Assembly (NCBI GenBank): GCA_024364735.1
Contig: JAGFNQ010000711.1
Span: 107,360-171,359, forward strand
Origin: Boesenbergia rotunda
Taxonomy: Eukaryota; Streptophyta; Magnoliopsida; Zingiberales; Zingiberaceae
DNA: 64,000 nucleotides
Direction of reading: 5' to 3'
Part shown: positions 10,513-21,500 of the stretch, in pieces
Numbering within the stretch: the first letter of the stretch is position 1
How the letters are laid out: each line of letters opens with the position of its first letter
Notes under the pieces: model-generated
The model's input: only the letters and a program-made list of their open reading frames with translations
Databases searched by the model: none
Told to the model about the DNA's origin: nothing
Program-made: the position numbers and the translations under genes

Positions 10513-11862
10513 ATGAAAACCTCCACGTTGATCTCTCAGGTTTCCCTAATCTTTCCTCTCGTCGCAGTCTTCTTCTTCTTGCAGGTCGTCGTAGCTCAGA
10601 GAGTCGGAGATGGCCATGCACCTTGCTCGAAGGAGGACATGGCTGCCCTCCTCACCTTCAAATCGAGCATCCTCGAGGACAGCACAGGCATCTTATCGTC
10701 ATGGACGGGCAACGATTGCTGCTCGGACTGGGAAGGTGTCAGCTGCGACCTCACCAGTGGGAAGGTAGTGCAATTGAAGCTCGAAATGCCGGCTGGATAC
10801 GGGCCTCGTCCCCTCTTCATGCGGGGCACCCTCTCCCCTGCCCTTGGCAGCCTCAAGGCCTTACAGATACTGCAGATCAGCGGAGCCAAGAAGCTCACCG
10901 GAGCCATCCCTGAGAGCTTCTCAGAGCTGAGCAGCCTCGTCGAGCTCATCCTCGACGACAACCTCCTTTCCGGCTCCATACCTTCAGGCTTGGGGAGGCT
11001 GACCGCTCTCGTCGTCCTCTCGCTGAGCGGCAACAGGCTCACCGGGCATTTGCCGCCGAGCCTCGGCCATCTCAAGCTGACTCAGGTTAACTTGGGCAGG
11101 AACCATTTGGCCGGACCTGTGCCATCAACCTTCGGAAACCTCAAGGCCTTGGAGTTCCTCGACCTCAGTGGCAACCAGTTGATCGGAGCAATTCCCAGCT
11201 TCATGGGAGGATACCAGAACCTCACCAACCTCGACCTTTCCTACAACCAATTCTCGGGGCCGATTCCCAGCTCTCTTTGCAGGTTATCCATGGCGATGGA
11301 AATCTCATTAGACAGCAACAAGCTCACAGGCCAGATACCGAGCCGGATCGGCGACCTACAAAATCTCAGATCCTTCTCGATCAGTAACAATTTGCTCAAT
11401 GGTTCCATTCCATATTCACTGTGGAAGGTCAAGAAGCTATGGCGAGTGAACTTGTCTGGGAATAGACTTTCAGGTCCTGTTCCTCGTGAAATCCAAAATG
11501 GCTTGCCTGTTCTGCTAACACTCGACCTGCATTCGAATCAGATTTCAGGTGAAATACCGAGCTCCATATGGAGGGTTAAGAACCTGCAGAGATTTGATCT
11601 CTCGAGGAACCGAATCGAAGGAGGGATCCCGGCAAGTTTAGGCCAGATAACTACCTTGGAATGGCTGGACGTATCGAACAACATGATCAATGGCAGCATA
11701 CCGAGCACCTTCAGCAGCTTAGTCAAGATCAAGCATGCGAGCTTCAGAGCAAACAGATTGTGTGGGCAAATTCCTCAATCGAGGCCTTTCAATATCTTCC
11801 CACCTGCTGCTTATGCTCACAACTTGTGCCTGTGTGGCCGCCCACTGCCGCCATGCAAGTGA
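10513..11862 (+). CDS. Secreted LRR protein, DRT100/polygalacturonase-inhibitor-like
   Basis: An intronless 449-residue protein. A signal peptide covers about residues 1-28 (hydrophobic core, then VVVAQ). The LRR N-cap has paired cysteines (CSKEDMAALLTFKSS, NDCCSDWEGVSCD). About ten plant-type leucine-rich repeats (LxxLxLSxNxLxGxIPxxLG) follow, then a C-cap with cysteines (LCGQIP, NLCLCGRPLPPCK). There is no membrane segment or kinase, so it is probably an apoplastic or wall-bound recognition or inhibitor protein. The family is often annotated DNA-damage-repair/toleration DRT100, though that role is doubtful. ATG 10513 is chosen because the signal peptide follows it; ATGCCATGA at 10508 overlaps it as a two-codon upstream ORF. 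The gene converges with the HMG gene 239 bp downstream. Confidence 0.93.
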   Translation: MKTSTLISQVSLIFPLVAVFFFLQVVVAQRVGDGHAPCSKEDMAALLTFKSSILEDSTGILSSWTGNDCCSDWEGVSCDLTSGKVVQLKLEMPAGYGPRPLFMRGTLSPALGSLKALQILQISGAKKLTGAIPESFSELSSLVELILDDNLLSGSIPSGLGRLTALVVLSLSGNRLTGHLPPSLGHLKLTQVNLGRNHLAGPVPSTFGNLKALEFLDLSGNQLIGAIPSFMGGYQNLTNLDLSYNQFSGPIPSSLCRLSMAMEISLDSNKLTGQIPSRIGDLQNLRSFSISNNLLNGSIPYSLWKVKKLWRVNLSGNRLSGPVPREIQNGLPVLLTLDLHSNQISGEIPSSIWRVKNLQRFDLSRNRIEGGIPASLGQITTLEWLDVSNNMINGSIPSTFSSLVKIKHASFRANRLCGQIPQSRPFNIFPPAAYAHNLCLCGRPLPPCK

Positions 11863-12101
11863 AATCCTCTTTTTCAATTCCATTAACATCAAATCAAACA
11901 TGTCTGTATGACTAATCTTACAATCCAGACAAATTCCAAAACAATTAATTTAAGAAATCATCATATTAGATCAGCAAAAGATCCCATAACATTGTTCAAA
12001 AGGAGTGAAGTCTACATTTTCAGCAACACTATGAACTGAATTTCTTCAAATTTACATAAAGAGATCAACATCCATGTTGCTGTAATTGTGACCAGAATAC
12101 A
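11863..12101. other. Convergent 3' intergenic spacer
   Basis: AT-rich gap between the stops of the LRR gene (+) and the HMG gene (-). It must hold both 3' UTRs and poly(A) signals. Nothing else is visible. Confidence 0.5.
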
Positions 12102-13339
12102 TTAATCTTCATCTTCTAGCTCCTCTTCTTCGTTGGCAGCTGCTTCCTTATCCTCCTGTGCATACATGAACAATGGTCACAATGAAAAGCTAAGATTTAA
12201 CTTCCGAGAAACATTGAACATACTTCCTCCTCTTCCTCTTGATTGATTTCTTCTTCCTGCTTTTCACCTACTTCCTCTTCACCTTCTTGATTGTCCTCCT
12301 CTACTGCTTTCTTAAATTCTGCTTTGAGCTCTGCTGCTCTTTCAACATAAGGTTTCTTTTCCTGCATCAAAAAACAAACAAACAAAAAGTAAAATTCTGA
12401 ACAAGAAAATACAGAGAATAACAAATTAACAAAAAAAACTAATATAAACTCACTTCTTCTGACAAAGATTTCCACTTTTCACCACCTTCTTTGGCAACCT
12501 GTTTGAAACATGTTAACAATAGCAATCAAAAATAGAAATGAAGGGAAAAACATAAACTTAATCAAAATCCAAACGGCTACTGGTTTTTACCAAAGACACG
12601 CTCTTGTTGTCAGGGTTTTCCTCTTTGAATGACTTCCTAAAATCATCCCTGTAGTAACGCAGTATTGAACTAATCAGAACAATTTGAAACGCTTGAAATG
12701 ACTTTAATTAGGCCTCTTTTTGATTACATGAAAAGGAAGAAGGCTGTGGGAGGTCGCTTGCGGCCACTAGATTCTTTGGACTTCTTTGCCTTCTTTGGTT
12801 TCTTCTCCTTATCCGTCAAGGAAGCTCTCTTCCTGATATCAAGGAGGAAAATTGAGAAAACAGAAAGCTGAAGATATAATTTTCCAAGCGCGTCATTAAT
12901 GAAAAATTTACCTCTCAGCAGGCTTCGTCGCCTCCACTGTTTTTTCCACAACTTGAGATTCTGTTGGTAGATCACAAGTTCATAAGAAAAGTAAGCCATA
13001 AATTGCAAGCTGAAACAAGAATACAAGAATCAAGCAATAAGACCGGAAATTTACCAAGCGTCATCTTGATCTTAGAATCGAGACTGCAACTGTGCATGTC
13101 GATGAGCACGACTGCCACATCCTTTTTGCACGCCTCGCTTGATCAATCAACAAACAAGAACAGATTTTTATGAAAAATGAGTAACCAAAGAAAAACAAGA
13201 CCAGATCGAAAAACAAAGAATCGAGGGGGCACCATCTTGTGAAGGCGCTTCCATCCCTCGCACGCTTCAACGTGTTAGTGTCTGCTTCCACCCTTTTCCT
13301 CGGCCTCGGCGGATTTGCCTTTGATGAACCCTTCGCCAT
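12102..13339 (-). CDS. HMG-box protein, HMGB7-like
   Basis: Eight exons, by splice signals and frame: 13339-13233, 13137-13055, 12960-12912, 12832-12728, 12648-12591, 12498-12454, 12361-12224 and 12155-12102. Together they make 639 nt, 212 residues, with every junction in frame. The N-terminus is basic (MAKGSSKANPPRPRKRVEA), then comes a conserved Cys/His patch (FTRCEACKKDV, LIDMHSCSLD). One HMG box spans about residues 105-170 (KRPPTAFFLFM, DDFRKSF, GGEKWKSLSEE, KKPYVERAAELKAEF), and the tail is Glu-rich and acidic. The family consists of nuclear architectural proteins that bend DNA. No domain residue appears missing. Expression is unproven. Confidence 0.9.
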
Positions 13340-14035
13340 TGCTCCCCTTCCTGAACACGACGTCGACTGTGTGAAGAACAAGAGAGATCGGGAACGAAAC
13401 GAAAACAACAGCGCAAGAACCAACAGCACGATCTAGAAGAGACTTTAAAGGAAAGAAATGTCAAGCGGGAAAAGAGGAGATTTCGCATTTCCAATTCGCG
13501 CGCCGAGGAGTTCGCGTGGGAATTGGGAAATTTTGGAGGGAAAGGGCCACGGATCGTGATTCCTGACCGTCGATGGACTCATCGGACGGCTGCAGTAAAT
13601 GCCGAGAAGCCCACTGAACTTGGCGCCACAAATGTGTAACAATAAAGAGTACTAGGCAAAGCACTTAGCGGGCCCATTTAGGCCCATTCATAGAGCAAAT
13701 GTGGCCCAATTTCCATCGCGGCGGATCTTTGGTTCCCCGCCGGCGACGGACCACCCCTTGAAACGTCGACGGAGAAGGACCGGAGATACTTCAAAAATAT
13801 CTGTCAAAATTGAAAGATTGCAAACTAAATTAGGTCCATCACGTTCAATGCCCATGCAATTATAGCCATGCCCAACAGCAAGAGCAACTTCCTTCTCCCT
13901 GTCTACAACTGGTTTCGAGCACAGCGCCCCGGCACGTTCCCCTATATAAAATCAATCTAAACCTCCGACGAGCAGCTCATTCCTTCTCCGATCTTTCAAG
14001 AATTGTCGAGTCCGGCATTAGCCACAAGCCGGGCA
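13340..14035. promoter_or_regulatory. Divergent promoter region, HMG gene and pectate lyase
   Basis: About 700 bp separate the two start codons. Near the HMG side (13668-13712) are three GGCCCA-type elements (GGGCCCAT, AGGCCCAT, TGGCCCA), the site II motif common in promoters of growth and housekeeping genes. On the pectate lyase side CTATATAAA stands at 13942-13950, about 90 bp before its ATG. Confidence 0.5.
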
Positions 14036-15334
14036 ATGGATTCGACTTTCTTCTCCGCCGAGAAGAGCCTCCTGCTCTCCTTCCTCGTCCTGGTATTCCT
14101 TTGCAATGCTTGCGCGGCGAGGCGCATGAACGTAGTCGACCGGTGCTGGCGGCGCGACCGCCACTGGGCGGCCGACAGGCAACGCCTGGCCCGATGCGCA
14201 ATCGGCTTCGCGGCCCCCATGCACCACAACGTCGGACGCGGACTGCGGCGGTACACGGTTACTGACTCCAGCGACGACCCGGTGCGTCCCCGCCCTGGCA
14301 CGCTGCGCTACGGCGCGACCGTGCTCCCGAGGAAGGTGTGGATCACTTTCCAAGGGAGCATGCAGATCAAGCTGGTGAGGCCTCTTCTCGTCAAGAACTT
14401 CACCACCATCGACGGCCGCGGCGCCGATGTCCACGTTGCCTACGGCGCCGGAATTCTGCTCTACCAGGTATGTAAAAAAGCACACAACACGTTGGATCAG
14501 GCAAAGCAACAAACAGTTGTAATGCAAAGTGTTCAGGCGAGCAATGTCATCATTCACGGGATCCAAGTCCACCACATAAGAGCGCAGGCGGCGGGGCCGG
14601 TGATGGGCCCGCACGGCGAGCTGATAGAGATGGATGCGGAGGACGGCGACGCGATCCGGATGGTGTCTTCGACCAAGGTTTGGGTCGACCACAACACGCT
14701 GTACAGCTGCGAGGACGGGCTGCTCGACGCGACGGTCGGCTCCAATGCGGTGACGGTGTCCAACAACTGGTTCATGGAGCACGACAAAGTGATGCTGCTC
14801 GGCCACAACGACGACTTCGTGCAGGACAAGACGATGCGAGTCACCGTCGCCTTCAATCGCTTCGGCCCCAATTGCAACCAGCGGATGCCCAGGTGATCCG
14901 TATAATTAATTAATTGGCCGATTTTGCAGGGTAGTGCTGATCGATAGTCGCGATCGTGCAGGGTCAGGTACGGCTACGCGCATTTGGCGAACAACTTGTA
15001 CGACGGGTGGCTCGAGTACGCCGTCGGCGGCAGCACGCACCCCATCATACTTAGCCAGGGCAATCTCTACGTGGCGGCGCCGGGCGGAAATAAGAAGGCT
15101 ACTCTCCGAATGGACGCAGGCGGCTTGCGAGCGATGTCGGGGTCGTGGAAATGGCGCTCGGTCAATGACGCCTTCGTCAACGGGGCGTTCTTCCGGCAGA
15201 CGGGCACCGGCCCGGTACGGCCGCCATACGGGCGGAAGCAGAGGTTTCGGGTGGCGCGGGCGGAGGCCGTGCGAGACTTGACGAGGAACGCCGGCGCTCT
15301 CGGCTGCAGCGCCGCCACCGGTGTTCCATGCTGA
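14036..15334 (+). CDS. Pectate lyase (PL1 family), secreted
   Basis: Three exons, 14036-14467, 14537-14892 and 14962-15334, give 1161 nt and 386 residues. A signal peptide covers about 1-26. Family blocks seen: NVVDRCWR, RPGTLRYGA, TTIDGRGADVHVAYG, VIIHGIQVHHI, DGDAIRM, VWVDHNTL, CEDGLLDATVGS, VMLLGHNDD, then QRMPRVRYGYAH with the catalytic RxPxxR intact across the exon 2/3 junction. It would cleave de-esterified pectin by Ca-dependent beta-elimination in the cell wall. The GPNCNQRMPR form and HNTLYSCEDGLLD point to the clade with Arabidopsis At5g55720/At4g22080 rather than the ripening type. The first intron has no in-frame stop, so unspliced reading adds 23 residues. GC content is very high. 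Confidence 0.93.
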
Positions 15335-15782
15335 TCGGAACGAAAAGAGTAGTAGTTTGTTGAATCGTCAACGATCAACGTTCGTTATTGTAATTTATTT
15401 TTCTCAATCTGTATCTCTAAATTTCCCCATTTTCAGATAATTTATTTAATGAAAAATGATTGGGAACATGAAAAACTCAACGTGAATCCAACATGAAATC
15501 CAATTGCACCGATCCTCGACGGGTTCACCCATCCCCCCAGGTTATAGTTTTGTTCGGGGCGGCGGCCGGGCCGCCGCCACTGTCCGAGCGACAATCGGAC
15601 GTGTATATAAAAAGTGCCACGTCATTCACGTTGAGTTTCACGCTAAAATTTCACGTTTCTATCATTGCTCTTATTTAATCGACCAGAACCAAAAAAAATG
15701 AAAACTTTAATTTAGGGAAAAATCAAAAGGTTATTCAAAATCTTTGTATATATCGTTTTATTAACTTCTACGTGTAAAGATT
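15335..15782. other. Intergenic, 3' flank of pectate lyase
   Basis: AT-rich apart from a short GC block at 15550-15600. No gene seen. Its last five bases, AGATT, are the left target duplication of the solo LTR that follows. Confidence 0.5.
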
Positions 15783-16496
15783 TGTAACGTCCGAAAATTC
15801 TCGAAACTAATTTTAGAAATATCTTAGAATTTATTTTGAATTTATGGATATTTTTATAAAATTTTTCCATAAACGAAAGTGACAAAAAGGGATAAAAAGG
15901 AAAAAAACGTAACCTAAGCAGTGAGAGGAGAAAGGGCAGACCAACTGGGATGGTTTGTTTTTATTAAAATAGATTAAGGGAAACAATAGATAAGGTGGAA
16001 TTAGTTAAATTCGGCCCCATAAGTATAAAAGAGGGAGTTACGAGTTTTAGGTTAATTTCCTCCCAACCCAGCGACGCCGACACCCTCCCTCACGCACGCG
16101 ACCTCTCCGCTCGCCCTCTCTTCCGCCCAAGACAAAGGAGAAGCCAAGGGAATGTCTCAAGAGGCCCTATTATCTACGAGAATTCTCGTAGACGTGAGGA
16201 GAACGCCAAGGAGCAAGAAGAATGTCGAAATTCGACGTTCCCTCGGGAATTTCAGATTTTATTCGTAAGGAAAACCTAGCGCAGGATGTAAGTATCCCTC
16301 ACCTGCAGTATAAGTAGTTTTGGTTGATTTTTCATATGCCTTATTTCCTTGTATTTATGCTTTACGATTAGAAATCGTAAATTATGAACAAGCACGCACG
16401 TTAGGTAGTTGTTAAAATGTTTAGTTCTGTTAATGCAATAGAAAGCATTAAAGAATAGAAATTCTTGCTTCAGTTTATGATTGGGACCAAGGTCCA

Positions 16497-16705
16497 ACGG
16501 GATGGGCTCCTAATTGCCCTTAGGTTTATATAACCTAGTAAAAGCAAGAATCAGAAGAGAAAAAGAAAAGTATAAAAGAACTATTTTATTTTCAGTTGGC
16601 ATTATACCGGGCTTCGGTCCAGGGATAGACTCCTAGTTGCCTCTAGGTTTAGATAACCTAGTATGGGATGGGCTCCTAGTTGCCCCTAGGTTTAGATAAC
16701 CTAGT
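16497..16705. repeat. Three copies of a double-hairpin repeat inside the solo LTR
   Basis: Units at 16501, 16623 and 16667 share GGGCTCCTAGTTGCC-like sequence. Each has a small inverted repeat, CCTAA-ttgccc-TTAGG at 16509-16524, CCTAG-ttgcct-CTAGG at 16632-16647 and CCTAG-ttgccc-CTAGG at 16675-16690. A second follows directly, CTAGGTT-tagat-AACCTAG. Arms vary together between copies. Confidence 0.8.
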
Positions 16706-17799
16706 AGAACCCTAATGGATTCGGGATTTGCTACCTCGGGTTTATTAGGGATGCGCGCACAGTTGGTACATTGCCGGGCCCACAGCAGTTGATTATTACT
16801 TTCACCTACTATATGTATTTAGTTTTCAGAAATTCATATTAGCATGTGGTGAATTTAATAGTTAGTTTTATGTTTGTTAGTTTCAGTTCCAGTTCAGACA
16901 TGTATGTCATGCTATAGCTTACTTTTCAGTTTTAGTTCAGTATGTGTCATGTCTCAGTTATATGCCATGACATTCTATGATATGTATTTTAGCATGCGCC
17001 TAGCATGATTACTTATGGATATGAGCATGTATGTGCATAGCATGTTTTACAAAAGCATAATTCGAGTTTTCATAGTTTTGTGAGGCTAGATGGTACTTAC
17101 TAAGCTTTATGCTTATTAGTTTGCATTTCCTTATACTGCAGATACAGGTAAAGGAAAGCACTAGTAGCGGAGGCGGCGGGCTTGATGCAAAGTGTGTGTG
17201 ATGGTGGAGTTGGAATAAAAGTCTTCGAAACTTGCAAAGCATAAAAATAGTCTTTATTATGTTCTTTTAGTTTTTCCGCAATAGGTTATGTGAACCATGT
17301 ATGAACTTAATTAGATTCGTTATTTGTGGTGCCTAGTATATTAAAGTAGTTTAATTACCTGTGTTAATACTTGCTTAGCGAATGTTGAATGATATGAGTT
17401 ACTACTTGCAATATGGTAATTTAGATCCATGCTTAAGCTTTAGAGATAAGAACTTGATACTTTTGATTTACATGCTAAATACATAGGTTATGCTTGTTTT
17501 AAGATATATGCACCATATAGAATAACATGTAGTAGCTAAGAATGTCCTTATATATAAATAATGAATGGTTTCAATAAGAAGTTGATACAAACTTGGCACG
17601 TTTATGGCTATGCTTTTACATGTCGTTTTTATGATTTCTAAGTTGCTATATATGCTAGAAACCCTCCAAAAACATGTAATAAATGCCTTAGAATAGTCGT
17701 GGAATTTTATTTATGCTATTATGTTTGTTAGATATGATTTTGGTACATTGTGGCTCAAGTTCGGTAAAATTTAGAAATCTGAAAACTGGAATTTCAGAA

Positions 17800-17900
17800 C
17801 TACCAGTCAACTGGGAAAATACCAGTCGACTGGTATCGGGGACAGAACCATTCTGTGGCCCGACCAGTCGACTGGCATATAGTAGTCGACTGGTACTATG
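17800..17900. repeat. CCAGTCGACTGG palindrome cluster
   Basis: Within 100 bp there are four versions of ACCAGTCGACTGGT (one with CAACTGG, one with AGTAGTCGACTGG). The core GTCGAC is a perfect palindrome centred on CG. They lie in the same solo LTR. Confidence 0.8.
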
Positions 17901-18181
17901 TAAAACAAAACTGGTGTAGAGTAGTTGGTTAGTGCTTTAGCCATGCAACGTAGAGATTGAGGGATTGAATCTTGCCAAGGTAATAAAATAAAAGTTTTGT
18001 TTTATTTTAGGCTAGTTAGTACTCTTAACATGTTTATGAATTATTAGTTCAGTAAATAGTAAAATAAGAATTTTTAAAATTCTCCCGGTTGGTTTAGCAT
18101 TATTAGAAATCAGTAATTAGTCAGTTAGTCAGTCAGTAGCGATCCGTCTTAAAGCTTAGTACCAGAAGGTGGCTCGTTACA

Positions 18182-18583
18182 AGATTATATTCTAACTTCT
18201 ATATGACAATCTAATAATGTGCATTTAAAAATGTAATGAATATCATAAAATCTCAATCAAAAAGCTATGACCAACTTCCAGCTGTTATAGAAATTACATA
18301 TTAACTTCTACGCAATTGAGTGATAAAATACTATGAGAATATTTTGGACAATTCAAGTTAAATGAGACGTCCACCAACTTTAATTGGATCTATCCGACAA
18401 AAATACAAATGATGTGCCTAATTTTTATTGTATGATATATCGTATAGTAACATGTTATGCCACAGGCACATATTTGTGAATTTAAAAATAAGAACACAAA
18501 CCGCAAAAACAAATCACAACAATTCCTGCAGATGCACTACCTACCTATTTGACACAGGATGTCAATCCTGGCACTGATATAGC
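18182..18583. other. Intergenic, 3' flank of the kinase gene
   Basis: AT-rich. It presumably holds the 3' UTR of the minus-strand kinase. I see no other feature. Confidence 0.45.
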
Positions 18584-21500
18584 TTACCTTGGTGATATTT
18601 CTGTTGAGGTATCAGAAGTCGACATGAATACATTAGTGGAATCACCAGCAGCTGATTTCTTCAATTGAAAGTTACTGGAGGTCGTACCTCTTGAACCATA
18701 GTTTATCTTTGATGGGCTATCGATGTAACCCGGGGGCGTCAGTTCCTCCTCGTTTAGTTTAATGGGCCTCGACAGCATCTCTACCACCTGGGGCATCGAA
18801 GGTCTTCGTCCGGCAGTCGCTTGAGTGCAGAAGAGCGCAACTTTGATGAACTTCATGACTTGCTCTTCTGGATATTCACCAAGTGATGGATCTACCATTT
18901 CTTTGAGCTTCCCTTCCTTGAAAAGCTGCCATGTCTAGCATTTGGAGTACATAAATTGTAGCTGATAAGTCGGGAAATAACAAGCTTGTTAAAAGGTCTT
19001 TTCGGAGACATCCCATAAAATTGGGGAAAAAAAAACAAGCTTGTTAAAAGATTCAGATATAACTTAACCACCAATCTATCAAAGTTCACTAACATTTACT
19101 GTTTTCGGAGCTAAGTCACATGATGGACAGACAGAGATTTGCGAAGGAACAGCATGATGTCCATGGAATACTATCAAACTAGAGGATTTGCACATATAAT
19201 TTAGCTATCTGAAAAGAATAGCATAGAGAAATGTGACTGTGTTGAGGTGTCTCTAAAAATCTAACAAAATGCAGAGCGAGTCCACTGTAGATTTGTGTGA
19301 ACCAATGACTTCTATCTTTAGGAACTAGCATTTGCTATGACTTCTGTACCCACGATACTACTTTCTCACCTAAGCATAGCTCAAAACATAATCACAAACT
19401 TAAACGAGTAAATCATAATTTATATATTATAGTAGAATGTTTACGCAGTGTGTTGATGCATGTTGAGCAAATGAATGGATTGAGAATGTCAATGTTATGA
19501 ATTATTATGGCCAAGTCACTTTGTTGAGCATATATGTTCGAAATGACCCATCTTCAAGACCAGGAAAAACAACTACAGCATAAAAGAGAAACCTTCACTA
19601 ATAGTGAACAAGTAATATATGTGCCATTCAGAACCATGACTTACCCACTGTAAGAGAGGTTGCCCCATCCCTGACCAGTATGTCTTTGAACTACTCCTGC
19701 CACTAATTATTTCAATTAGAAGCACGCCGAAACTGTATACATCGGCCTTCTTAGTTAATTGACCCTTCATGGCATACTCGGGTGCCAAATAGCCACTGCA
19801 GTTAATTGTTGCATGAATTGAGTATCAGAAGAGATGGAAAATAAGGATTCAGAATCAATTGTAGTATGTTGTGCACTTATATCTCTTTTGATACTACCAG
19901 TCTAATTTCAAGGTAACAATAACAGGAGCATCTGTCATCACGTGTTCCGCATTCTATTAACAAAAGATTGTTGTACACGATAATGGTTGACTACCTAATC
20001 ATATCTAGCTGGATAAGATGAAAAACAAATGTTGCAGGTACCTACCTAGATGTCACAAGGGAACAGACTAAGGAATGTTAGACATTTACTGTGGGCTGTC
20101 ATACTTAAACAACTTGTTAAAAAACATGATGCATGGAATTAGCTGCATTAAACCAAAAACCAGTACTTTTTATGCAGTTACTTTATTAGCATAATACTTT
20201 ACAAGACGAACAGAAAATATCCACTTAATATTTATGGTTTATAACCATTAAACCTTCACATCATATTTTAAAACTAGATATCGCAGGAATGGCTAACAAT
20301 GGCTTACTTTGTTCCAGCTACTTGTGTGCTGATATGTGTAATATTATCAGGGAAGAGTTTTGCCAAACCAAAATCTCCTATTTTAGGGGCAAAGTTACTG
20401 TCAAGAAGAATATTGCTAGCTTTAATATCTCTGTGCACAGTAGGGGGTTCAAGTTCTTCATGGAGATATGCAAGACCTGTAGCAGTGCCAATGCAAATAG
20501 CTGATCTATTTTTCCAATTCAGATTAGTTGTGTCAACAGTCATACCTACCAGGTAAAGAAAATTATGAAAATCAGACAAAGAGAACTGTTCTGTCACACA
20601 TCAATATTGATAAGTGTACTCGAGTTACCAAGCAATGCACGATCAAGACTACTGTTCACCACATACTCGTACACAAGAATGCGACTACTTTCTTCCACAC
20701 AGCAACCTAAAAGCTCGACAAGGTTCGGATGCCTCACATTTGAGATGGTATCAATCTCAGTCAAGAATTCCTTAATTCCTTGTTTGGATTCTGTCGAGAG
20801 TACTTTCACTGCAACAGCTACTCCATTTCCAAGTATCCCCTGTCACACAAAAGCAAGGCAATCAAAAAAAAAAATGGAGGAATCTCCAATAAAAAAGAGC
20901 TATTGCATACTACTAAAAATAAATATTGTTTTGAAAAAAAGAGTAAAATTACTAATAATGAGATTGTAATTCTTTGATAGAATAAGGAATTATTATGAGA
21001 TCGTGCAAATATAATTCCCATTAATTGCTAAACCTAGTATAGACTTTTATAATTGTGACAAATCTAGCATGAACAATTGTTTTTAGTAAATTTATGGTGG
21101 CAAAAATTTACTAAAAACTTTATGCACATACTTGAAATTGTTGGATATGGTGAGGCTAGAGGGGATTGAATAGTCAATCACTTGATTGCTTGCTTGTGTC
21201 TACAATTGAGTTAGTATGCAGTAGAAACAAAAACAGTACCATTTTAACAAAATGAACAATATAAACAAGCCTTTTACATGGTTTGGAACCATGATTTCTA
21301 TTCTACAACCTATGATTCGTCGGGAAGTCACACCTTGCAATCCACTATCTTTTTACCTTGGATAGCTTCCAGAGGTGGAGAAACATCTAATCCTATTCTA
21401 CCTATAAGATGAAAACTAAGCTAAAGAAGAGATTACACAAGAGTAAATAATAGAAGCACAAGGAAGTTGAGACCAGAATTGTAAGTGTAAGCACTTTTAG

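Larger units (their letters stand above)
15783..18181. mobile_element. Solo LTR, 2.4 kb, with AGATT target duplication
   Basis: The segment begins TGTAACG and ends CGTTACA, and is flanked on both sides by AGATT (15778-15782 and 18182-18186). This is the signature of an LTR left by recombination of a full element. GTATAAAAGAGGG near 16022 looks like the LTR promoter on the plus strand. The long LTR suggests a gypsy (Del/Tekay-like) parent, but without internal sequence I cannot prove the superfamily. It contains CCTAG hairpins (16509-16690) and CCAGTCGACTGG palindromes (17800-17900). Confidence 0.85.

Noticed and set aside
10596..11075. 159-codon minus-strand ORF in the LRR gene
   Set aside because: Antisense shadow of leucine-rich repeats.
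14018..14806. 262-codon minus-strand ORF
   Set aside because: Shadow of the GC-rich pectate lyase; the plus-strand frame has all family motifs.
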